A stretch of 40,060 nt of DNA from Acidobacteriota bacterium (GTDB lineage Bacteria > Acidobacteriota > Vicinamibacteria > Fen-336), in assembly GCA_003223555.1 (NCBI GenBank), contig QHVM01000007.1:1-40060 (forward strand), read 5' to 3'. A program made the position numbers and the translations under genes. This document shows positions 26,554-35,340 of this stretch, one piece after another (the stretch's first letter is position 1; each line of letters begins with the position of its first letter). The notes under the pieces are model-generated. The model was not told the DNA's origin and made no database searches. It saw only the letters and a program-made list of their open reading frames with translations.

Positions 26554-26630
26554 TGGGCTGGGGGGCGCTAGCGGCGCGCCCCCCAGACCCCCCGCTCGCT
26601 GCGCGGGAGTGAATCCCGCTCCGCTCGCAG
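26554..26630. repeat. Dispersed GTGAA-loop hairpin element, copy A
   Basis: Two hairpins in series. The first is a perfect 10-bp stem (26558-26567 with 26577-26586, CTGGGGGGCG/CGCCCCCCAG) next to the yjbQ ATG. The second is GCGGGA-GTGAA-TCCCGC (26603-26619). Almost the same sequence occurs at 35262-35340. On the yjbQ strand the element is open in frame with yjbQ from an upstream ATG (26673). Confidence 0.85.
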
Positions 26631-26677
26631 CCGTTGCCCGCTGCTCTTCCCGCCGGAACAGCCTCGTGGCCATGCTT

Positions 26678-26683
26678 CCTCCC
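26678..26683 (-). promoter_or_regulatory. Ribosome binding site of a longer yjbQ start
   Basis: GGGAGG on the minus strand four bases before an ATG at 26673, in frame with yjbQ through repeat copy A. The shorter ATG at 26553 has no such site. Confidence 0.5.
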
Positions 26684-27049
26684 GCTGGTTCGGGAAGGTA
26701 GCGTCCGAGACCGCGTTTGAAATGCGGGAGAGATGAGCGACGGGTGAGGGTCGCATGAGGGCCCTCCGGCTCGTTCGATTGTCGAACGCAGCCCACCAGG
26801 CTCGCCGCGATTCCGCTTCTCCGGGCGCTCGCCGCCTGTCACTCCTCGCCGACGGCTCCGAGCCAGCGCTGCCGGCGCTACCCGCTGCGTTACACCGAGG
26901 ACGGTGCCGCCGGGAATCGCATGCTCTCTGGCGTGCGGCTCGACTGCTACGCGGCTGGCGCCCATAGCTCCTGGCGGTACGCGAGCCTGAGCGATTTCGT
27001 CCCCGAGGGGCAGGTGCCCAACCTGGAGGGAAGGGTCGAGCTGCTCCTA
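26684..27049. other. Gene-poor stretch with one protein-like plus-strand frame
   Basis: No clear gene. One plus-strand frame from about 26800 to 27015 reads unlike a shadow: it has PLLRALAACHSSP (which could be a lipoprotein-type signal end), then CRRYPLRYTEDGAAGNRM and LDCYAAGAHSSWRYASLSDF. There is no good start codon (an ATT or the ATG near 26920 only) and the frame runs on antisense into the next gene. It may be a remnant or a small secreted protein. Confidence 0.3.
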
Positions 27050-27928
27050 CTACTGCTTCTTCGCGGCGCCCTTCGGGGCTTCCTCCTTTGCCGTCCTGCT
27101 GGCCGCCACCGGCTTGGGCCGCCAGAAGTCGGGCGCGGCGGCGACGATCGGCTCCGCGGGGTTGCTCCAATCTGGCCGCAAGCGGCTGAGGGTCGACTCG
27201 GTGGTCAACACGGCTTCCGAGGAAGCCTTGAGGAACGTCGCGTAGCCCTCTTCACCCAGCAGCTTGGCCAGGGGCGTGGCGGTGTCGATCTCGCCGAGCG
27301 ATTTCCGGAACGTGGTGACGTAATAGACGGTGCCGGTCTGGCCGGCGACCGCTTGCGACACCAGGACCGTCACCTTCGTGGCCGCCTTCTCGTTGGCGGC
27401 CTTGACGGCCCGCATCTGCTCCTCGACCTTCTGCCCCTGCCCCGGACGCGCGTGCACGATGGTGGTCTGGACCCAGCGCGCCTCGCCGATCATCGTGGCC
27501 ATCGCCCCGGCATTGGCCGGCACGTTGGAGCTCAGCTCCCAGCGCCTCCGCCGGATCTCGCTCTGCGTGCTCACCAAGCAACTGTCGACGTCGTGGAAGA
27601 TCTGCTCGGCCGCCGCCTTGCCGTAGGCCTTGTTCATCGCGGCCATGAACGCCTGGCCGGACTCTTCAATGGCGGCAAAGGTCGGGCGCGTGCTGACGAA
27701 GCGCACCGTGTAGCCTTGGCCGTACTCCTGCGCGAGCGCGATCCAGTCGCTGCCCTTGTTCTGCCGATTGGCGGTGACGATCTTCTTGCTCAGGGCATCG
27801 AACTGCGCCATCTTGTCCGGCTTGACCTGTACGGTGAACACGTCCAGAAGGTCGTTCTCCATTTGTGCGGCGGCCGGCGCCGCGAAGAGTGCGCAAGCGG
27901 CCGGCACCCATAGAGCCCCGCGCAACAT
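27050..27928 (-). CDS. Secreted protein with two alpha-beta-barrel-like halves
   Basis: 292 residues from ATG 27928. Signal peptide (ALWVPAACALFAAPAAAQ). Two stretches look alike in pattern: VFTVQVKPDKMAQFDALSKK (about 30-50) and WVQTTIVHARPGQGQKVEEQ (about 150-170); each is a strand followed by an amphipathic helix, as in dimeric alpha-beta-barrel or ABM-like domains. The C-terminal 30 residues are Pro, Ala and Lys-rich. I do not recognise a named family. It is probably a single gene: a strong Shine-Dalgarno precedes it and its neighbours are on other transcripts. Confidence 0.7.
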   Translation of the reverse strand: MLRGALWVPAACALFAAPAAAQMENDLLDVFTVQVKPDKMAQFDALSKKIVTANRQNKGSDWIALAQEYGQGYTVRFVSTRPTFAAIEESGQAFMAAMNKAYGKAAAEQIFHDVDSCLVSTQSEIRRRRWELSSNVPANAGAMATMIGEARWVQTTIVHARPGQGQKVEEQMRAVKAANEKAATKVTVLVSQAVAGQTGTVYYVTTFRKSLGEIDTATPLAKLLGEEGYATFLKASSEAVLTTESTLSRLRPDWSNPAEPIVAAAPDFWRPKPVAASRTAKEEAPKGAAKKQ

Positions 27929-27933
27929 AAGCG

Positions 27934-27940
27934 CCTCCTT
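27934..27940 (-). promoter_or_regulatory. Strong Shine-Dalgarno of the secreted protein gene
   Basis: AAGGAGG on the minus strand, five bases before the ATG at 27928. It is the best ribosome binding site in this part of the window and fixes that start. Confidence 0.8.
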
Positions 27941-28020
27941 GTGGGTTTGGATCGAGGCGAGCCTACGCCCCCGCCTGCGCTCGCGTCAAGGATCGATCGC
28001 CGGTGGGCGCGTCCGGCCGG

Positions 28021-28608
28021 TCAGCGCGACGGCGGGCCGGGCACTATCCCGTGCTCCTGCTTCAGCCGCTCCAGGGCGGCGATGCGCACGGGACGGCGCA
28101 CGTCGTGATCGGTCGGTCGGTAGCCGGGCCCGTACTCGCCGAGCTTGGCCCGCTCCATGAGGCGGTCGCGGTCGATGATCAGCTCCGCCCGGCTCGTGCC
28201 CACGAGGTCGTTCTCCCGGCTCATGAAGATCGCTTCTTCCGGGCAGGCGTCGACGCAGAAGCCACAGTAGACGCAGCGCAGGAGGTCGATCTCGAAGCGC
28301 GTGGGGTACTTCTCGATCGTCGCCTCGGGCCGCTCGCCGGCCTCGATGTAGATGCACTCGGCCGGGCAGGCCGTGGCGCACATGTAACAGGCCACGCACT
28401 TGGGCGTGCCGTCCTCGCGCTGGGTGAGGATGTGGATGCCGCGGTAGCGGCCGGAGGTGTTGCGCTTCTGCTCGGGGAACTGGATGGTGGCCGCGCTCCT
28501 GCCGAACATGGTCTTGACCATGTTCTTGAGCGTGATCCCCATGCCGACGAGGATCGGGTAGACGCCCGGCTTCGTGTCCCGGTTGACCGTGACGACGCGG
28601 GCGGCCAT
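28021..28608 (-). CDS. nuoI: NADH-quinone oxidoreductase subunit I
   Basis: 195 residues from ATG 28608, overlapping the nuoG stop (TGATG). Two [4Fe-4S] motifs, [12 protein letters not shown] (about residues 74-85) and [18 protein letters not shown] (about 113-130), carry clusters N6a and N6b that pass electrons towards NuoB in the peripheral arm. The N-terminal amphipathic region [16 protein letters not shown] fits the membrane-facing start of NuoI. A tail of about 60 residues follows the clusters. It is the last gene of the nuoB-CD-G-I operon. Another NuoI-like gene is at the right edge of the window. Confidence 0.95.
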   Translation of the reverse strand: MAARVVTVNRDTKPGVYPILVGMGITLKNMVKTMFGRSAATIQFPEQKRNTSGRYRGIHILTQREDGTPKCVACYMCATACPAECIYIEAGERPEATIEKYPTRFEIDLLRCVYCGFCVDACPEEAIFMSRENDLVGTSRAELIIDRDRLMERAKLGEYGPGYRPTDHDVRRPVRIAALERLKQEHGIVPGPPSR

Positions 28609-30200
28609 CAGGCCCGAGCCTCCTGTGTCGCCACCTCGTCCGGACGCCGGGGCAGCACGCGGCCGGTCGGGCCGACGGCCTGGTGGTCCAGGCCGGCGAA
28701 ATCGGGGACCGTCCCGGCCAGGAGCGTGAAGACCTCCCGCGCCGAGCTGGCCGCCAGCGGCGACTGTAGCCGCTTCAACACGCCGGCCGCCAGCTCCCAG
28801 CGGGGGACCGCGGCGCCCGGCGCCCGGAACGCGCGCCGTATCCGCTGCACGCGGCGCTGGTAGTTCGTGAACGTCCCGTCCACCTCGGCCCACATCGCCG
28901 CGGGAAGCACCAGGTGCGCGCGGTCCAGCGCGGGCTCTTCGTGGGTGGCCATCACGGCCACGAAGGGGACCTTGCCGAGGGCGTCGGCCACCTCCGGCCG
29001 CCGCAGCAGCTCCGGTCCCTCCAATACCAGGGCCTTGACCCCTCCCGCCGCGCACGCGTTCACGATCTCGGCCACCCCCGCCCGGCCCAGGCCCTGGACG
29101 AGGCACCCCTGGGTGTTCGGGTTGCGGTCGGCCCGGAGGAGCACGTTGTCCTCGCGGACCTGGACCTTGTCCTGGGGATCGCCCACCCGGAAGTCGAGCA
29201 TCCCGCCCACGCGCTCGGCCAGCGCGCGGAAGGCGAGCAGGTCCTCGTTGGTGGCCTGGGGCGTGGCCAGGAACGCGGAAGCGGGGCCCGCTTCGCGCAG
29301 GCGGTCGGCGAGGAGGTCGAGCGCGGTGGCGTTGCTCGTGCCCTCCCAGCCCGACGCGCTCCTCCGGCGCGCGCCCGTGACGCGGGTGTCGAGGGCGACC
29401 TCCTTGTACTGCCGCCGGCCGATGTCGCACATCCAGGACTTGTTCACCTCCACGTTCCGGCGCGGGCGCAGGCGCTGGGCCTCGCCGTCGCGGTGGTCGA
29501 TGAAGACGTTGCAGCCGGTGGAGCACCCGGGGCAGACGGACTCGGTCGCCTCCAGGAACCACACCCGCATCTTGAAGCGGAAGTCGTGGGAGAGGAGCGC
29601 CCCCACCGGGCAGACGTCGGCCAGGTTGCCGGCGTAGTTGTGCTCGATGGGCCGGTTCTGGAAGGTGGCGATCTGCGTGTGGTCGCCGCGGTTGACGAAC
29701 TCGAAGCTGTTGGTGCCGGTGACGTGGGCTTCGTACCGGAGGCAGCGCGAGCAGAGCACGCACCGCTCGGCGTCGAGCATGATGGGGCCGAGGTCGACGA
29801 CCTTGCGCTTCCTGACCTTCTCCTCGGGCTCCACCTTGGAGTCGTGGAGCCCGTGCTCCATGTACTGGTCCTGCAGGTAGCACTCGCCGGCCTGGTCGCA
29901 CACCGGGCAGTCGATGGGGTGGTTCACGAGCAGGAACTCCAGCGTGGTGCGGTGGGCCTGGACCGCCTTCTCGCTGTTCGTGCGCACCACCATGCCGTCG
30001 CTGACCACCGTGTTGCAGGCGATCTGCAGCTTGGGCATCTTCTCGATCTCGACCAGGCACATCCGGCAGTTGCCGTCCACCGGCAGGTCGGGGTGCCAGC
30101 AGAAGTGCGGGATCTCGATGCCGACCATGAGGCCGGCCTGGATGACGGTGGTTCCCGCCGGGACCTCAAGTTCCCTCCCGTCGATCGTGCACTTGGGCAT
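28608..30200 (-). CDS. nuoG: NADH-quinone oxidoreductase subunit G (short form)
   Basis: 530 residues, shorter than typical NuoG (700-900), with the C-terminal molybdopterin-like part cut down. The N-terminal [2Fe-2S] ferredoxin domain has Cys at about 34, 45, 48 and 62 ([17 protein letters not shown]). Next come the His/Cys cluster region in [14 protein letters not shown], then CVLCSRC with CPVGAL, and an additional cluster in CPGCSTGC with WMCD. It passes electrons from NuoF to NuoI when NuoEF are present, but nuoE and nuoF are not in the window. Starts three bases after the nuoCD stop. Confidence 0.93.
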   Translation of the reverse strand: MPKCTIDGRELEVPAGTTVIQAGLMVGIEIPHFCWHPDLPVDGNCRMCLVEIEKMPKLQIACNTVVSDGMVVRTNSEKAVQAHRTTLEFLLVNHPIDCPVCDQAGECYLQDQYMEHGLHDSKVEPEEKVRKRKVVDLGPIMLDAERCVLCSRCLRYEAHVTGTNSFEFVNRGDHTQIATFQNRPIEHNYAGNLADVCPVGALLSHDFRFKMRVWFLEATESVCPGCSTGCNVFIDHRDGEAQRLRPRRNVEVNKSWMCDIGRRQYKEVALDTRVTGARRRSASGWEGTSNATALDLLADRLREAGPASAFLATPQATNEDLLAFRALAERVGGMLDFRVGDPQDKVQVREDNVLLRADRNPNTQGCLVQGLGRAGVAEIVNACAAGGVKALVLEGPELLRRPEVADALGKVPFVAVMATHEEPALDRAHLVLPAAMWAEVDGTFTNYQRRVQRIRRAFRAPGAAVPRWELAAGVLKRLQSPLAASSAREVFTLLAGTVPDFAGLDHQAVGPTGRVLPRRPDEVATQEARA

Positions 30201-30203
30201 GCT

Positions 30204-31908
30204 CTATCGGTCCAGCTCGCCGGCGATGATGTTGAGGCCGCCGATGATGGCCACCGCGTCGGCCAGCAGGTGGCCCTTGATCATCTCCGGGTACGGCTGG
30301 TAGATGTTGAAGGACGGCGGCCGCACCTTCACCCGGCGCGGGTACTTCCTTCCGTCGCTCACGATGTAGTAGCCCAGCTCGCGGTTGGCGGCCTCGGTGT
30401 AGCCGTAGACCTCGCCGGCCGGGGCCAGGATGCCCTCGTAGACGAGCTTGAAGTGGTTCATCAGGGCTTCGATGTTCGAGTAGACCTGCGCCTTGGGCGG
30501 CAGGGCCACCCGCTTGTCGTCCACGATCACCGGCCCGCCGGGGAGCCTGGCCACCGCCTGCTCGACAATGCGCAGGCTCTGCCGGATCTCCTCCAGGCGG
30601 ACGAGGTAGCGGTCGTAGCAGTCGCCCACCGTGCCGACCGGCACGTCGAAGTCGTACTGGTCGTAGCCGGAGTAGGGATGGTCCTTGCGGATGTCATAGG
30701 GCACGCCCGAGCCGCGGAGGCACGGACCCACCCAGCCCCAGTCGAGGGCCTCGTCGGCGCCCAACGCGCCCACGTCCTTGAAGCGCCGGGCGAAGATGAC
30801 GTTGCGCGTGAGGAGCCGGTCCGTCTCGTCGGTGTATTTCCGGACGCTCTCGACGAGGCGGCGGCAGCGGTCGGAGAAGTCCGGGGGCACGTCCTGGGCC
30901 AGGCCCCCGATGCGGACGTAGGAGACCGTGAGCCGCGCGCCGCAGCACGCTTCGAGCAGGTCGTAGATCTCCTCCCGCACCCGGAAGAGATAGAAGAACG
31001 GCGTGATCGCGCCCAGGTCCACGACGTTGGTGCCGATGCAGACGAAGTGGTCCATGATCCGCGAGAACTCGGAGAGGATCACCCGCACCGCTTCCGCCCG
31101 GGGCGGGGCGTGGATCCCCATGAGCTTCTCCACCGCCAGGGCCCAGCCGTGGCCGTTCATGAAGGAGGAGCAGTAGTTCAGCCGGTCGGTGTAGGGGATG
31201 ATCTGCCAGTAGCTCCTCACCTCCGACATCTTCTCGAAGTTCCGGTGCATGTAGCCGATCTCGGCTGCAGCGTCGACGATCGTCTCCCCGTCCATCAGCG
31301 CCTGGACCCGGAAGGTCCCGTGCATGGCCGGATGCGAGGGGCCGATGTTGACCACGACGTGCTCGGAGCCGGCGGGCACGGGCAGCAGCCACCGCTGGGG
31401 CTCGTGCAGCACGTGGCGCTGGGCGGTCGGGTAGTCCTTGCGCATCGGGTGGCCGACGAAATCCTGATGGGTGAGGATGCGGGTGAGGTTCGGGTGGCCC
31501 TCGAAGACGATGCCGTAGAGGTCCCACGCCTCCCGCTCGAACCAGTTGGCGCCGCGGTACACGCCGGTGAGCGTCGGCAGCCTGGGCTCGCGCTCGGGAA
31601 GCGCGGCCTTCAGGCGGACGTGGTGCTTGCCGGAGAGCGAGTAGACGTGGAGCACGACCTCGAACCGCTCCGGACGTCCTTCGTCGTCCAGGTGATCGAC
31701 GGCGCACAGGTCCAGGAAGAGCTTGAAGTCCAGCTCGGGCAGCGTCTTGAGGGCGGTGGCGGCGCGCACCCAGCCCTGCGGGGACACCGTGACTGCGAGG
31801 TCGCCCCGGAACTCCTCCACCTTGAGCACCCCCTCGCCCAGCTCGTCCTTCAGCGCGCGGGCGATCGGGCTCGTCGCCTCCGCGGGGGCGGGAGGCGTCT
31901 GGGTGGCG

Positions 31909-31916
<8 letters not shown>
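30204..31916 (-). CDS. nuoCD: NADH-quinone oxidoreductase subunits C and D fused
   Basis: 570 residues from ATG 31916. Residues about 20-170 are NuoC (30-kDa subunit; VHVYSLSGKHHVRLKAALP-type strand with the ERE loop and ANWFEREAWDLYGIVFEGHP signature). Residues about 195-570 are NuoD (49-kDa subunit; NIGPSHPAMHGTFRVQ, EIGYMHRNFEKMSE, YTDRLNYCSSFMNGHG), which helps form the quinone site. The family's conserved C-terminal GGLNIIAGELDR end is present. The fusion is common in gammaproteobacteria and some other phyla. It overlaps nuoB by eight bases. Confidence 0.95.
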
Positions 31917-32604
<688 letters not shown>

Positions 32605-32630
32605 GGGCGAAGTCCGATCATAACCTAGAG

Positions 32631-32814
32631 AGTTCGGGGGGGTACAACCAACGACAGCACCCCCCCGCGCGCATGCGCGCTCCCCCCCAGGTCGCTCGCG
32701 GCGGAGTGAATCCGCCGCATATATTAGGCAGTTCGGGGGGCACCCAACGACAGCACCCCCCCGCGCGCATACGCGCTCCCCCCCAGGTCGCTCGCGGCGG
32801 AGTGAATCCGCCGC
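32631..32814. repeat. Two dispersed hairpin elements, copies C and D, upstream of nuoB
   Basis: Copy C (32631-32718) and copy D (32730-32814) are near-identical direct repeats. Each has a G-rich/C-rich pair (G6 then C7), a GCGCGC(A/T)TGCGCGC-like short palindrome in C, and a perfect 8-bp hairpin GCGGCGGA-GTGAA-TCCGCCGC (32698-32718 and 32794-32814). On the minus strand both lie in the leader of nuoB, about 25-210 bases before its ATG. No gene is visible here. Confidence 0.85.
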
Positions 32815-32839
32815 TCACTGCTTTGCTGCTCTTGCTCAA

Positions 32840-33730
32840 TCAGGGCGTGGCGGTGCGCGGGGCGAAGCTCACCACGAGCGACACGTTGAAGGTCGTGTCG
32901 ACGGTGGCCGCGCGGGCGGCGACGTTCAGCCCGGTCGGGACGCCGGCCTCGGCGAACAGCGGCAGCTCGACCAGCGAAGGCTGGTGGTCGTAGAGGAGCA
33001 GGAGGCCGACCTGCAGGGCCAGCCGCCGGTTCATGGACACCGCGAGGGCGTTGCCGAAGCGCACGCGCAGGTCGGCGGTGTCCTGCAGGTTCTCGTCCAC
33101 GACCAGCCCGCCCACGTAGGAGCTGTTCGCGCCGAACTTGCGCTCGGCGTCCGCGCTGAGGCGCAGGCCCGCGAACGTGTCCTTGGCGGCGGGGTCCTCC
33201 ACCACCTCCGTCTGATGGGTGATGGTCGCGGCCAGCCCCGACTTGAACGTGAACTCCTTGCGGTTGGCGAAGAGATAGCTGACGCCGGCCAGGCCGAGCG
33301 TGCGACCCTCGATCCCGGAGAACCGGTCGCGGTCGAACTCCGCTCCCACCTCCCAACCGAAGCGGTCGGTCAGCCGGCGGTCGAAGACGGCCGCCGCGTT
33401 GTATTTCGCCGCCTTCAGGACGCGGGACCCGGTCTCGATCCGGAAGTCGGTGGGAGTGCCGACCGCGAGCCGAGCCGGATCGTTGGCGTCGGCGCGGACG
33501 CCGGAGCCGGCCAGGCTGAACGTGGCCCGCGGCCACAGCCGCTTCAGCTCCGCCTTGAACCCCAGCGTCGAGGCCCGTGAGTTGCCCGCGGCCATGACGA
33601 AGCTCAAGCCGCTCGTCGAGTACCAGCCCGGCGGCGGCGGCGCGTCCGCTCCCCGGCCCGGCCCGGCGGCGCCGACGCACAGGCCGGCGACAAGGAGCGC
33701 GGTTCGCGGGACGCGGGACATCGCTCCCAT
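32840..33730 (-). CDS. DUF481-family outer-membrane beta-barrel protein
   Basis: 296 residues with a signal peptide (SRVPRTALLVAGLCVGAAG, then GADAPPPPGW). Alternating strands: GLSFVMAAGNSRASTLGFK, ATFSLAGSGVRADAN, and a last strand NVSLVVSFAPRTATP. This pattern and length match DUF481 (YdiY-like) proteins, predicted outer-membrane barrels of unknown role. An in-frame ATG at 33721 would be an equal start. It is the last gene before the repeats in front of nuoB. Confidence 0.75.
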   Translation of the reverse strand: MGAMSRVPRTALLVAGLCVGAAGPGRGADAPPPPGWYSTSGLSFVMAAGNSRASTLGFKAELKRLWPRATFSLAGSGVRADANDPARLAVGTPTDFRIETGSRVLKAAKYNAAAVFDRRLTDRFGWEVGAEFDRDRFSGIEGRTLGLAGVSYLFANRKEFTFKSGLAATITHQTEVVEDPAAKDTFAGLRLSADAERKFGANSSYVGGLVVDENLQDTADLRVRFGNALAVSMNRRLALQVGLLLLYDHQPSLVELPLFAEAGVPTGLNVAARAATVDTTFNVSLVVSFAPRTATP

Positions 33731-33772
33731 CGTACTCTGGCCTCGGAAGGCGCGCAGGGGGCCGGCGACGAT

Positions 33773-35080
33773 TCAGCCGCACCACTCCAGGGCCGCGGCC
33801 AGGTAGACCTCGGCCGTCCGGAGGATCGAGTCCACGTAGACGTACTCGTTGGCGTTGTGGCTGCCCGCCCCGCGCGGACCGAAGAGGAGCGTGGGGATGC
33901 CGAACTCGCGCTGCACGAGGAACGCGTCGCAGGGCCACTCGGAGGCGGAGAGGCGGGTCCGCGCGCCCAGCACCCGGGCGGCCGCCCCGTGCAGGCACCT
34001 CGTCCAGGGATGGTCGGCCGGCAGCTCGTGGCCCAGCAGCGGAGGGTGCACGAGCGGTTCGATCTTCACCGGGTGGCGGCGGAAGAACGGGTCCTTCCGG
34101 CAGAAGGCGCGCAGGGAGGCCTCGATGTCGCGCACCCGGGCGCCCACGTCCTCGTGGGGCAGGAACTGGAAGTAGACGCGCAGCCGGGCCACCAGGGGCA
34201 CGCTCCAGGGCACGTCGCGATCGAAGCGGTTGGCCTCCACCGCCAGCACCTGGACGGGCGCCGGATCGGGGAAGTCGCGGTAGGTGCCGCCGCGACGCAC
34301 CTTCTGCCGGCGCCGCGCCCAGCCGTCGACCCACCCCAGCAGCCGGCCGGCCGGGACGGCCGGACTGACCACCTCCTTCTTGGAGAAGTAGGCCATCGGG
34401 TCGCCGGCCCGGCACGTCACATCGAAGAAGTGCCCGCCGCGGGTGGCGCGGACGACCTCGTGGTTGGTCCCCTCGGCGATGGCGCAGGCGTCGGCGTTGT
34501 CGCCCCGCAGCCGTCCGGCCAGCGTCCCTCCGCACCCCGCGAACTCCTCGTCGACGACGGACTCGCAGAGCACGTCGCCGCCCAGCCGGACTCCGGCCCT
34601 GGCCAGGGCCATGGCCACCGCGAACTGGGCGGCCAGGCCGCCCTTCATGTCCCAGCTTCCCCGGCCATGCAGCCGGCCCTTGCGCACGGCACCCGACCAG
34701 GGGCTGATCCGCCAGGGGTCGCGTCCCACGGGAACGGTGTCGACGTGGCCGCTCAGGAGCAGGCTGCGCCCGCGGCCTTGTCCCGGCAGCCGCGCGATCA
34801 GGTTGTGGCGGCCGGCGTAGCGGCGGTCGCGGCGCACGTAGGGATGCCGCGAGCGCTCCAGGAAGCCGGTGTCGTACATCTCGACGTCGAGCCGGTAGGG
34901 TTTGAGGAGCCCCCGCAGCACGAGCTGGGCCGCCGTCTCGTGGCCGCCGGGCGGTACGGCGACGCTGTCCACCCGGACGAGAGCCCGGGCCAGGCGGACG
35001 ATCTCGGCCTCGAGGGGACGCAGCAGCCGCCGCGCGTCCCGCGCGGCGCCGGACGGTCGAGCGGCGGGCCGAGGTTTCAA
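33773..35080 (-). CDS. M20-family metallopeptidase (ArgE/DapE-like)
   Basis: 435 residues from TTG 35080, whose TTGA overlaps the stop of the small membrane gene. Metal ligands and catalytic residues as in the family: RSLLLSGHVDTVPVG (His, Asp), GRGSWDMKGGLAAQ (Asp), DEEFAGCGGT (catalytic Glu and ligand Glu), EGTNHEV and a C-terminal His in GSHNANEYVYVD. The dimerisation domain lies between (about 190-320). It would hydrolyse N-acyl amino acids or dipeptides in the cytoplasm; no signal peptide. It follows a symporter and small membrane protein, so the symporter may supply its substrate (inference). Confidence 0.9.
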   Translation of the reverse strand: MKPRPAARPSGAARDARRLLRPLEAEIVRLARALVRVDSVAVPPGGHETAAQLVLRGLLKPYRLDVEMYDTGFLERSRHPYVRRDRRYAGRHNLIARLPGQGRGRSLLLSGHVDTVPVGRDPWRISPWSGAVRKGRLHGRGSWDMKGGLAAQFAVAMALARAGVRLGGDVLCESVVDEEFAGCGGTLAGRLRGDNADACAIAEGTNHEVVRATRGGHFFDVTCRAGDPMAYFSKKEVVSPAVPAGRLLGWVDGWARRRQKVRRGGTYRDFPDPAPVQVLAVEANRFDRDVPWSVPLVARLRVYFQFLPHEDVGARVRDIEASLRAFCRKDPFFRRHPVKIEPLVHPPLLGHELPADHPWTRCLHGAAARVLGARTRLSASEWPCDAFLVQREFGIPTLLFGPRGAGSHNANEYVYVDSILRTAEVYLAAALEWCG

Positions 35081-35256
35081 TCGCCCTCGTCGCCGGGACG
35101 GCGAGCCCGGCCGCCCTCGTCCGCGGGCGGCGGGACGGGCGCCTGGAAGAGCGCGCGGACCTCTCCGTAGCCGCGCACCGCCACCAGGGCCGAGATCACC
35201 ACGAACGCCCCGAAGGCGCCGAAGAAGACGATCGTCCAGAGGTGCAGCCAGCTCAT
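35077..35256 (-). CDS. Small single-helix membrane protein beside the symporter
   Basis: 59 residues from ATG 35256: MSWLHLWTIVFFGAFG begins a helix of about 22 residues, then a cytoplasmic stretch RGYGEVRALFQAPVPPP and an acidic/basic tail. Such one-helix proteins often accompany sodium:solute symporters, but I do not recall a family name with confidence. It lies 19 bases after the symporter stop, behind a hairpin of the repeat; only a weak AAGAAG stands before the ATG. It overlaps the M20 TTG start by TTGA. Confidence 0.7.
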   Translation of the reverse strand: MSWLHLWTIVFFGAFGAFVVISALVAVRGYGEVRALFQAPVPPPADEGGRARRPGDEGD

Positions 35257-35261
35257 CTTCT

Positions 35262-35340
35262 TGAGCTGGGGGGCGCTAGCGACGCGCCCCCAGACCCCCC
35301 CTCGCTGCGCGGGAGTGAATCCCGCTCCGCTCGTGGCCTT
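35262..35340. repeat. Dispersed GTGAA-loop hairpin element, copy B
   Basis: Near-identical to copy A at 26554-26630. G-rich stem CTGGGGGGCG (35266-35275) pairs with CGCCCCCAG (35285-35293, one C shorter), and GCGGGA-GTGAA-TCCCGC lies at 35309-35325. The symporter's last ~20 codons and stop (TAG in GCTAGC, 35276) are inside the element. Confidence 0.85.

Noticed and set aside
26554-26630. Rho-independent terminator at repeat copy A
   Set aside because: The GC hairpin is not followed by a T-run on either strand and stands before a start codon, not after a stop.
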